15,352 nucleotides of DNA, taken from positions 1 through 15,352 of the forward strand of contig UQDO01000045.1 of assembly GCA_900539855.1 (NCBI GenBank), read 5' to 3'. The notes beneath the pieces are model-generated. The model was not told where the DNA came from. It did not search any database and was given only the letters and a program-made list of their open reading frames with translations. The DNA comes from an uncultured Oscillospiraceae bacterium (GTDB taxonomy: Bacteria > Bacillota > Clostridia > Oscillospirales > Acutalibacteraceae). A program made the translations under genes and the position numbers. This document shows positions 1 to 5,667 of this stretch, one piece after another (the first letter of the stretch is position 1; the number at the start of each line of letters is the position of its first letter).

Positions 1-54
1 TACGTCTATCAATTAATTATACGAATACCATTCACCTATAAACTAAAATTTATC
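1..54 (+). repeat. Right-end segment of a MITE-like repeat (copy A, cut by the window edge)
   Basis: These 54 bases align without gaps to 8479-8532, the right end of the complete element at 8356-8532. The last 23 bases are identical (TTCACCTATAAACTAAAATT followed by TAT), and the block begins with the same TACGT junction. The hairpin core and left end that should precede it lie outside the window, so only this end can be documented. The call rests on similarity to the other copies in the window, not on recognition of a named family. Confidence 0.75.
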
Positions 55-141
55 ACTATATAATACAAGTATAAAATGTGGTTGGAAGGCGGCGTTATTC
101 GTCAGCCTATGCTGAGACTGTCGGTAAACAAAATAAAAATC

Positions 142-176
142 AAAGGCGCGCCCAAAATGTTTGGGAGCGCCTTTTT
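142..176. terminator. Bidirectional rho-independent terminator
   Basis: AAAGGCGC (142-149) pairs with GCGCCTTT (167-174) and CCCAAA (151-156) with TTTGGG (160-165), giving a 14-bp stem with one mismatch, an ATG loop and a T5 run at 172-176. On the minus strand the stem is also followed by a T-rich stretch. It could terminate a plus-strand gene outside the window, or be the original terminator of the minus-strand alaS - HIT - phosphoribosyltransferase operon, now separated from it by the IS200 element. Confidence 0.7.
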
Positions 177-191
177 GAATTCGTAGGACAA

Positions 192-210
192 CCACTGGCT
201 TTGCCAGTGG
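192..210 (+). repeat. IS200 left-end hairpin
   Basis: CCACTGGC (192-199), loop TTT, GCCAGTGG (203-210): a perfect 8-bp stem. In this family the transposase recognises the subterminal palindrome in single-stranded DNA. The same GGCTTTGCC core recurs in the right-end hairpin. Confidence 0.75.
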
Positions 211-240
211 GGAAAAAGCTTTAGCTATGGACAGAATAAA

Positions 241-300
241 AACTCCTTGATATATTTGAAGTTGAGGTTTGCCAACCCAACAAAAATATATCAAGGAGGT
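241..300 (+). promoter_or_regulatory. tnpA leader hairpin hiding the ribosome binding site
   Basis: Bases 241-257 (AACTCCTTGATATATTT) are complementary to 284-300 (AAATATATCAAGGAGGT) at 16 of 17 positions. The 3' arm contains the tnpA Shine-Dalgarno sequence AAGGAGGT. The folded RNA would therefore bury the ribosome binding site in a long stem. A small inner stem, GTTG (261-264) with CAAC (273-276), may extend it. Sequestration of the tnpA ribosome binding site in the 5' leader is known for enterobacterial IS200 and keeps transposase levels very low. Here it is read directly from complementarity. Confidence 0.8.
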
Positions 301-307
301 CCTAACC

Positions 308-778
308 ATGAAAGAGAAGGACATAAATAGTTTAGAACATACTAAGTGGAGATGTCAATACCATATTGTATTTGCAGCAAAATATCGTAGACAAGCAATA
401 TATAGAGAGATAAAAACGGACATAGGAAAAATTCTGAGAAAATTATGCGAACAAAAAGGTGTAAATATAATAGAAGCCGAAGCGTGTCCTGACCATATTC
501 ATATGCTTATAGAAATACCGCCAAAATACAGCGTAGCACAAATAATGGGATTTCTAAAGGGTAAGAGCAGTCTTATGATTTTCGACAGACACGCAAATTT
601 GAAGTATAAATATGGGAACCGTCATTTTTGGGCAAGAGGATATTATGTGGATACCGTAGGACGCAATAAAAAACAAATAGCGGAATACATAAGGAACCAA
701 TTGCAAGAAGATGAAATGGCAGACCAGATGAGCATTCAAGAATATATAGACCCGTTTACGGGTAGCAAGACAAAGTAG
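308..778 (+). CDS. tnpA: IS200/IS605 family Y1 transposase TnpA
   Basis: This 156-residue protein is the usual size for TnpA of the IS200 group. The family are HUH endonucleases that cut and rejoin single-stranded DNA at the element ends through a covalent tyrosine-DNA link, usually as a dimer. The metal-binding HxH pair is His63-Ile-His65 in PDHIHM. The nucleophile is Tyr127 in the helix AEYIRNQ, with the conserved Gln131 four residues later. The block HFWARGYYVDTVGRN (106-120) is characteristic of IS200. All key residues are present and there is no frameshift, so it should be functional. The start at 308 follows AAGGAGGT with suitable spacing; an in-frame ATG at 269 lies inside the leader hairpin and is less likely. 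The codons are rich in ATA and AAA, unlike the GC-rich neighbouring genes. Confidence 0.95.
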   Translation: MKEKDINSLEHTKWRCQYHIVFAAKYRRQAIYREIKTDIGKILRKLCEQKGVNIIEAEACPDHIHMLIEIPPKYSVAQIMGFLKGKSSLMIFDRHANLKYKYGNRHFWARGYYVDTVGRNKKQIAEYIRNQLQEDEMADQMSIQEYIDPFTGSKTK

Positions 779-788
779 GCTAAATAAA

Positions 789-885
789 ACACCCCTTTAG
801 GGGTTGCCCGAGGAAGTAATGCGGTTGGCAGAACCTTTCGGAGCCCCTTTAGGGGTGTGGCCTGTAAAATGCCCTTCCAGGGCTT
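789..885 (+). other. Hairpin-rich region between tnpA and the IS right end
   Basis: Three further hairpins sit between the tnpA stop and the right-end hairpin. CCCC TTTA GGGG occurs twice (792-803 and 844-855), and GCCCTTCCAGGGC occurs at 871-883. The outer arms ACACCCC (789-795) and GGGGTGT (852-858) can also pair with each other over a distance, so alternative folds exist. Nothing is encoded here. Whether the structures act in transposition, as terminators or as a non-coding RNA cannot be told from sequence. Confidence 0.5.
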
Positions 886-892
886 ATTCAAG

Positions 893-911
893 CCTCCGGC
901 TTTGCCGGAGG
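893..911 (+). repeat. IS200 right-end hairpin
   Basis: CCTCCGGC (893-900), loop TTT, GCCGGAGG (904-911): a perfect 8-bp stem sharing the GGCTTTGCC core with the left end. On the minus strand it lies 18 bases after the TAG of the phosphoribosyltransferase gene, but no T-run follows it there, so it is not an obvious terminator for that gene. Confidence 0.75.
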
Positions 912-929
912 TTGTGACTTATTTATATG

Positions 930-1469
930 CTATTTGAAAAATACCGGCAGCGGCACCAAAAACACTATGTCGTCGCGCTTTGCGGCGTCGCCCTCGGCAA
1001 GAATGGCGCAGCTGGCGCTGATGATGCCGCCGGCACGCTTTACGAGAGCACGGGTCGCTTCCAGAGACTCTCCGGTGCTTATAACGTCGTCAACAATCAG
1101 CACCTTTTTGCCCTCGAGCATTCTGACCTCATCCATTCCGAGGTAAAGATGCTGCTCATGCTGGGTCGTAATCGAGGTCACCTCGACCGAGATCGGGTCC
1201 TTCATGTAGACCTTTGTACCTTTTCTTGCCACGACATACGGCTTGCCGGACTGTCTTGACATTTCATAAGCTATCGGAATACTTTTTGCCTCGGGTGTGG
1301 CAATTACGTCAAATTCGCCGACCTTTGCGAGCAGCTCCTTGCAGGCTGCGACGGTAAGCTCAACATCGCCGAATATTATAAACGCCGCAATATCAAGATG
1401 ATCGCTGACGCTGCAAAGCGGCAGGCGGCGCTTGAGACCTGCGATGGTCATTTCATAAACTCTTTCCAT
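930..1469 (-). CDS. Phosphoribosyltransferase family protein (adenine/xanthine PRTase-like)
   Basis: A 179-residue type I phosphoribosyltransferase. These enzymes transfer phosphoribose from PRPP to a purine or pyrimidine base, and some act instead as regulators. The PRPP-binding signature VLIVDDVISTGES is at residues 123-135, with two acidic residues followed by STGES. The flexible-loop region around 80-110 and the substrate-side strand FDVIATPEAKSIPIAYEMSR (53-72) resemble the adenine phosphoribosyltransferase fold. The N terminus (1-40) does not look like classical Apt, so the base specificity is left open. It is the last gene of the alaS - HIT - PRTase operon, 36 bp after the HIT stop, with AAAGG upstream of the ATG. 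An IS200 element lies immediately downstream of the stop codon. Family assignment is firm; substrate is not. Confidence 0.88.
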   Translation of the reverse strand: MERVYEMTIAGLKRRLPLCSVSDHLDIAAFIIFGDVELTVAACKELLAKVGEFDVIATPEAKSIPIAYEMSRQSGKPYVVARKGTKVYMKDPISVEVTSITTQHEQHLYLGMDEVRMLEGKKVLIVDDVISTGESLEATRALVKRAGGIISASCAILAEGDAAKRDDIVFLVPLPVFFK

Positions 1470-1505
1470 AGATAAACCGACCTTTCAGAATTTTTTGAAA
1501 GTATA

Positions 1506-1844
1506 TCAGCCCGGAGGCCACTCAAGGCTGCGCTTTGCAAGCATGTGAAAATGCATGTGCCCAACGGTCTGACCGCCGTCCCTGCCGCAGTTGTTCACTA
1601 TGCGGTACCCGTCGCAAAGCTCGTTTTCTTTGGCTATCTTCGCGACCGCCTCGAATACCTTTGCAACAAGATAGCTGTTATCGCCGTTTATTTCATCTGC
1701 CGAGGCAATATGCTTTCTCGGTATTATCACGGCGTGAAAGGGCGCCTGAGGATCAATGTCCGCAAAGGCGTACACATCGCCGTCCGAATAAATTTCGGTC
1801 GACGGTATCTCGCCGGCTGCGATCTTACAAAACAGACAATCCAT
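1506..1844 (-). CDS. HIT family (histidine triad) nucleotide-binding protein
   Basis: This 112-residue protein has the normal length and layout of the HinT branch. HinT-type proteins are small homodimeric cytoplasmic nucleotide phosphoramidases that hydrolyse AMP-lysine-type and aminoacyl-adenylate conjugates. The catalytic triad is His96-Met-His98-Phe-His100 in GQTVGHMHFHML. The N terminus MDCLFCKIAAGEIPS carries the common Cys3/Cys6 pair, and the C terminus ends in WPPG as is usual. Its ATG is preceded by GGAGGTGT at good spacing. It lies directly downstream of alaS in the same direction, separated by a 127-bp gap that contains a copy of a 70-bp dispersed repeat. Aminoacyl-adenylates are made by synthetases such as AlaRS, so a functional link to alaS is conceivable, but that is inference from position only. 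Confidence 0.94.
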   Translation of the reverse strand: MDCLFCKIAAGEIPSTEIYSDGDVYAFADIDPQAPFHAVIIPRKHIASADEINGDNSYLVAKVFEAVAKIAKENELCDGYRIVNNCGRDGGQTVGHMHFHMLAKRSLEWPPG

Positions 1845-1872
1845 CGGTAAAACACCTCCGTTTATATTTAGG

Positions 1873-1941
1873 CTGACAAGAGCCGATACTGTACGGCTTC
1901 GCTCGCCGCCTTTATTCAGACAGCTTTGCGCTTATTACCCG
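1873..1941 (+). repeat. 70-bp dispersed repeat, copy 1
   Basis: This block in the HIT-alaS spacer matches the minus strand of 9418-9487. Both begin CTGACAAG, carry GTACGG, then TTCGCTCGC, and end CAGC, one variable base, TTGCGCTTATTACCCG. The middle is variable. It lies opposite in orientation to the alaS operon and is not coding in any convincing frame. I do not recognise a named family. Confidence 0.7.
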
Positions 1942-1971
1942 TAGGCGCCGGTCTACCTTGCACCCGGTAAA

Positions 1972-4605
1972 TTATTTTATCATGCCGGCGGCAAATCCTT
2001 CGACTGCCTCCAAAGCCTTGCTCGCCATTGAAGCGTCCTTTGCGCCTGCCATTGCAAAGTCGGGTCTGCCGCCGCCCTTGCCGCCTGCCACGGCTGCCAC
2101 AGCCGAGACCAGCTTGCCGGCAAGCACTCCCTTTGCCACGGCATCCTTGCCGCAGGTCGCCGCAAAGGTAACCTGTCCGCCGTTTATGTTGGCGAACACC
2201 GCCACGGCGTCGGGTGCCAGATCGCGTATTTTATCAGCCATGCTTCTCACCGCGTCATTGCCCATATTTTCAAGGCGTGCGGTTATGAGCTTTACGCCGT
2301 CAAGCTGCTTTGCCGACGCCAGAAGCTCGTTGACCTTCTGCGCGGCAAGCCGTGCGGACAGCTTTTCGTTTTCCTTTTCGGCAACTCTCAGCGCCGCTGC
2401 TATCTGCTCGCATTTTGCCGGAAGCTCAGACGGATTATTGAGCTTCAGTGCTGCCGCCGACTGCGATATGTCCGCTGTCATTTGGCTTATAAGCGACAGA
2501 ACGCCGCGGCCGGTAACAGCCTCTATCCTGCGGACGCCCGACGCTACCGACGACTCGGACACTATCTTGAACAGTCCCAAAGCCGAGGTGTTTGAAACGT
2601 GCGTACCGCCGCAAAGCTCTATCGAGCGGCCGGGCACGTTTACGACACGGACAATATCTCCGTATTTTTCACCGAACAGCGCCATTGCGCCGAGCGCCTT
2701 GGCGTCGGCTATAGGCATTTCGCGGTTTTCAACATCTATTGCGTCAAGCACGGCGTCATTCACATACTTTTCGACCGCCGCCAGCTCGTCGCTGCTAAGA
2801 GCCTGAAAATGTGTGAAGTCAAATCTCACGCTGCGGTCGGTCACAAGCTGACCTGCCTGCTCAACGTGCGCGCCGAGAACCTGCCTCAGTCCTGCCTGGA
2901 GCAGGTGGGCTGCCGTGTGGTTACGGCGTATATCCATGCGCCTTTCGCGGTCTATTTTCGCCTTTGCCCTGCTTTTTACCGAAACATCACCTGCTTCGAC
3001 CGTGCAGTACATAGTGTGTATTCCGTTCTGATCCTTGTGGGTGTCGGTAACCAGGAGTCTGAAGCCTTCGCCCTCTATAACGCCGGTATCGCCTATCTGA
3101 CCGCCGCTTTCGGCATAGAACGGGGTGGATGCGAGGACTGCGATAACGCTGTCGCCCTCGCCGGCAGAGGTGACCCTTTCGCCTGCCGCAGCCATGGCGA
3201 CTATTTCGGTCTCACATTCGTCCGTTTCATATCCGCAGAACGAAACGTCCTTTACATCGGGAAACAGGTTTACTCCGCCCTTCCACGATTCGCCGTCGGC
3301 AGCCTTTCTGGCGCCTCTTGCGCGTTCCTTCTGCTCGGTCATCAGACGGGCAAACTCTTCCTCATCGACCGTCCAGCCCTTTTCGAGCAGTATATCCCTT
3401 GTAAGGTCGAGCGGAAAACCGTAGGTATCGTTCAGCCTGAATGCGTCGGCACCCGAAAGCACCTTGCTGTCACTGCCTGCCGCAGTGATGTCCTCAAGCA
3501 TTTTAAGTCCCTGATCGATGGTTTTGCCGAAGTTCTGCTCCTCGACCGAAATGATTTTCTTTATCATGTCCTGCTTTTCAACAAGCTCCGGATACGCGCC
3601 TTTATTTTCGCCTATGACCTTGTCGCATATGTCGCAAAGGAACAGCCGGTCAATGCCGAGCAGCTTTCCGTGACGCGCGGCGCGGCGCAGCAGACGGCGG
3701 AGAACATATCCTCTGCCCTCGTTTGACGGCAGAACGCCGTCGCAGATCATAAATGTCGCGCCCCTTACATGGTCGGTCACGACGCGTATCGAAATGTCGT
3801 CCGCGGCGTTTTCGCCGTATTTTTTGCCGGAGATAGCGCAGACCTCGTTCAGTATATTGCGCACGGTGTCGACCTCAAAAAGGTTGTCGACCCCCTGCAT
3901 TACGCAGGCAAGGCGCTCAAGACCCATGCCGGTGTCGATGTTTTTATGTGCAAGCTCGGTATAATTGCCGTTGCCGTCATTGTTGAACTGCGAGAAAACG
4001 TTGTTCCATATTTCCATGTAACGGTCGCAGTCGCAGCCCGGACGGCAGTCCGGCTTGCCGCAGCCGTATTTTTCGCCGCGGTCAAAATATATTTCCGAGC
4101 AGGGTCCGCACGGACCGGAGCCGTGCTCCCAGAAGTTGTCCTCCTTGCCGAGCCTTACGACGCGCTCAGCCGGAACACCTATCTTCTTTGTCCATATATC
4201 ATATGCTTCGTCGTCCTTCTCATAGACCGACGGCCACAGCTTGTCCTCGGGTATTTCCAGTGTTTTGGTGAGAAACTCCCACGCCCAGGCTATAGCCTCA
4301 TTCTTGAAGTAATCGCCGAACGAGAAGTTGCCGAGCATTTCAAAATATGTGCCGTGACGCGCGGTGTGACCGACCCTTTCAAGGTCGGGCGTGCGTATGC
4401 ACTTCTGGCAGGTGGTCACCCTTTTGCGCGGCGGCGTGACCTCGCCCGTGAAAAACTTTTTCATCGGCGCCATGCCGGAATTTATGAGCAGCAGTGACTT
4501 GTCATGGTCGGGCACGAGCGAAAAGCTGCCCAGCCTTAAATGACCCTTGCTTTCAAAAAACGAAAGATATTTTTCCCTTAATGTGTTAAGCGATGTCCAT
4601 TCCAT
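1972..4605 (-). CDS. alaS: Alanyl-tRNA synthetase
   Basis: AlaRS charges tRNA-Ala with alanine and clears mischarged serine and glycine. This 877-residue protein has the full length. The class II catalytic core is N-terminal, with RTPDLERVGHTARHGTYFEM (71-90) followed by LGNFSFGDYF and the block GPCGPCSEIYFDRG. The insertion YGCGKPDCRPGCDCDRY (180-196) adds a cysteine cluster seen in clostridial AlaRS. The editing domain has its zinc ligands His563/His567 in HTAAH and Cys665/His669 in CGGTH. The C-Ala domain near the end contains the glycine-rich GGKGGGRPDFAMAGAKD. The chosen ATG (4605) gives the family-type N terminus MEWTSLNTLREKYL and has GGAG eight bases upstream. A GTG at 4629 and an ATG at 4623 behind a strong GGAGGTGA are real alternatives, adding up to eight residues. 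It is the first gene of the operon. Confidence 0.97.
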   Translation of the reverse strand: MEWTSLNTLREKYLSFFESKGHLRLGSFSLVPDHDKSLLLINSGMAPMKKFFTGEVTPPRKRVTTCQKCIRTPDLERVGHTARHGTYFEMLGNFSFGDYFKNEAIAWAWEFLTKTLEIPEDKLWPSVYEKDDEAYDIWTKKIGVPAERVVRLGKEDNFWEHGSGPCGPCSEIYFDRGEKYGCGKPDCRPGCDCDRYMEIWNNVFSQFNNDGNGNYTELAHKNIDTGMGLERLACVMQGVDNLFEVDTVRNILNEVCAISGKKYGENAADDISIRVVTDHVRGATFMICDGVLPSNEGRGYVLRRLLRRAARHGKLLGIDRLFLCDICDKVIGENKGAYPELVEKQDMIKKIISVEEQNFGKTIDQGLKMLEDITAAGSDSKVLSGADAFRLNDTYGFPLDLTRDILLEKGWTVDEEEFARLMTEQKERARGARKAADGESWKGGVNLFPDVKDVSFCGYETDECETEIVAMAAAGERVTSAGEGDSVIAVLASTPFYAESGGQIGDTGVIEGEGFRLLVTDTHKDQNGIHTMYCTVEAGDVSVKSRAKAKIDRERRMDIRRNHTAAHLLQAGLRQVLGAHVEQAGQLVTDRSVRFDFTHFQALSSDELAAVEKYVNDAVLDAIDVENREMPIADAKALGAMALFGEKYGDIVRVVNVPGRSIELCGGTHVSNTSALGLFKIVSESSVASGVRRIEAVTGRGVLSLISQMTADISQSAAALKLNNPSELPAKCEQIAAALRVAEKENEKLSARLAAQKVNELLASAKQLDGVKLITARLENMGNDAVRSMADKIRDLAPDAVAVFANINGGQVTFAATCGKDAVAKGVLAGKLVSAVAAVAGGKGGGRPDFAMAGAKDASMASKALEAVEGFAAGMIK

Positions 4606-4663
4606 TAATAAAACTCCAATCATCGGCACCGGTCACCTCCGGTGCGGATAAAACTACCGATTC

Positions 4664-4692
4664 ATTATACTATTTAATGTAAGATTTGTCAA
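4664..4692 (-). promoter_or_regulatory. Consensus sigma-A promoter of the alaS operon
   Basis: On the minus strand TTGACA (4692-4687) and TATAAT (4669-4664) are separated by exactly 17 bases, matching consensus at all twelve positions. Transcription would begin near 4657, leaving a leader of only about 28-52 bases before the possible alaS starts. That is too short for a T-box. Confidence 0.9.
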
Positions 4693-4788
4693 CGGTTTTG
4701 ACCTCATTAAAGAGCACCGGCGGCGCTGTCTGAAAAAGCAAACAATTTCGTCATGTTGCATAAATTTAAAAAACATTAGACAAATATA

Positions 4789-4817
4789 TTGATAAATTTG
4801 ACATCATATAGTAAAAT
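4789..4817 (+). promoter_or_regulatory. Promoter of the etfB-etfA-lctD operon
   Basis: TTGATA (4789-4794), a 17-base spacer, and TAAAAT (4812-4817). Transcription would start near 4824, with a leader of about 35 bases. A dyad CATATA (4805-4810) / TATATG (4817-4822) straddles the -10 box, and the hexamer TGACAT occurs at 4799-4804 and 4821-4826, exactly 22 bases apart. Either could be an operator, but no regulator gene is adjacent. Confidence 0.7.
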
Positions 4818-4858
4818 ATATGACATGCGTTGATTTTATTACTTTGGGGGAATAAGAT

Positions 4859-5653
4859 TTGGATATAATCGTTTGCATCAAACAGGTGCCGGGGTCGTCC
4901 AACGTCAAGGTCGATCCGGTCACGGGCGTGCTGATACGCGACGGCGTTGCCGGAAAAATGAATCCGTACGACCTTTACGCGCTTGAGCTCGGGCTGACGC
5001 TGAGAGAGCGTTACGGCGGCAGCTTAAAGGTCGTTTCGATGGGTCCGCCTGCCGCAATGGCGGTGCTTAACGAAGCCGTCTGGATGGGCGCCGACGGCGG
5101 CGTTCTGATCAGCGACCGCAGGCTTGGCGGCGCCGATGTTTTAGCGACGGCTTATACGATATCGCAGGCGATAGCCGCGATGGGAAATTACGACCTTGTG
5201 ATATGCGGAAAGCAGACCACCGACGGCGACACGGCGCAGGTCGGTCCCGAGGTGGCGGAGTTTTTAAAGCTGCCGCACGCGGCAAACGTGCAGTCGGCAG
5301 AACCAGCAGGAGACGGCAGACTGCGATACAAAGCGGTGCTTGACGATAAAATTATGACCGCCGCGGTCGGTATGCCGTGTCTTATCTGCACCGACGCCGA
5401 GATAAACACGCCGCGCCTGCCATCATATAAGCGCAAAAAGGCAGCCGAAGGGAACGACGGGCTTATAAAGGTAATATCGGTTGACGATTTTCCGGACAAA
5501 AACCCGGAGCACTACGGTCTTTCAGGCTCGGCGACAAAGGTCGAGAGAATATTTCCGCCCGAGAAAAACGAGAGCCGGCAAAGAATAGTCGGCAGCGACG
5601 ACGAAATGGCTGACGGTGTGTTCGGTGTGCTGCTCAAAGAAAAATACATATAA
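4859..5653 (+). CDS. etfB: Electron transfer flavoprotein beta subunit (EtfB/LctB type)
   Basis: This 264-residue protein is EtfB-sized. With EtfA it forms a soluble flavoprotein. In bifurcating Etf, EtfB holds the FAD that exchanges electrons with NAD(H). The N terminus MDIIVCIKQVPGSSNVKVD and NPYDLYALELGL are typical, and the signature GKQTTDGDTAQVGPEVAEFL is at 117-136, with DGDTAQVGP at 122-130. The start is a TTG; the SD-like run GGGGG lies eight bases upstream and no ATG gives a complete N terminus. The non-ATG start on the first gene of a metabolic operon is slightly unusual. etfA follows after 14 bp, with its SD overlapping the etfB stop. Together with etfA and the FAD dehydrogenase gene, the context matches the lctBCD module described in Acetobacterium woodii. 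Confidence 0.95.
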   Translation: MDIIVCIKQVPGSSNVKVDPVTGVLIRDGVAGKMNPYDLYALELGLTLRERYGGSLKVVSMGPPAAMAVLNEAVWMGADGGVLISDRRLGGADVLATAYTISQAIAAMGNYDLVICGKQTTDGDTAQVGPEVAEFLKLPHAANVQSAEPAGDGRLRYKAVLDDKIMTAAVGMPCLICTDAEINTPRLPSYKRKKAAEGNDGLIKVISVDDFPDKNPEHYGLSGSATKVERIFPPEKNESRQRIVGSDDEMADGVFGVLLKEKYI

Positions 5654-5667
5654 AGGAGGAAACGGAT

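Larger units (their letters stand above)
192..911 (+). mobile_element. IS200-type insertion sequence (IS200/IS605 family, tnpA only)
   Basis: The coordinates run from the left-end hairpin to the right-end hairpin. The exact cleavage sites lie slightly outside and cannot be fixed without an empty-site comparison. Both ends are perfect 8-bp hairpins with a TTT loop and the same core, GGCTTTGCC (left 192-210, right 893-911). They are flanked by mirrored ACAACC (190-193 region) and GGTTGT (910-915). The single gene is a Y1 transposase with no tnpB accessory gene. The element is visibly richer in A+T than the surrounding operons, as expected of an acquired element. It sits 18 bp beyond the stop codon of the neighbouring phosphoribosyltransferase gene, so it disrupts no coding sequence. 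Elements of this family move as single strands and leave no target duplication, consistent with the absence of one here. Confidence 0.82.

Noticed and set aside
76..186. Small plus-strand open frame (ATG at 76) covering the terminator at 142-176
   Set aside because: No ribosome binding site, translates through a terminator stem, and no recognisable product.
43..324. Minus-strand open frame of 93 codons at the left end
   Set aside because: It runs through the repeat, the terminator hairpin, the IS200 end hairpin and the tnpA leader stem, so its composition is explained by those non-coding structures.
893..911. IS200 right-end hairpin as terminator for the phosphoribosyltransferase gene
   Set aside because: On the minus strand the stem is followed by CTTGAATAAG, with no T-run.
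1958..2806. Plus-strand open frame of 282 codons over the alaS 3' end
   Set aside because: A Ser/Ala-rich low-complexity translation opposite the conserved AlaRS editing and C-Ala domains; a frame shadow.
2599..3726. Long plus-strand open frame (375 codons) inside alaS
   Set aside because: It is antisense to clearly conserved AlaRS motifs, has no recognisable domain, and long antisense frames are expected in GC-rich coding sequence.
3769..4497. Plus-strand open frame of 242 codons over the alaS 5' half
   Set aside because: Antisense to the AlaRS catalytic core, with no ribosome binding site or family resemblance.
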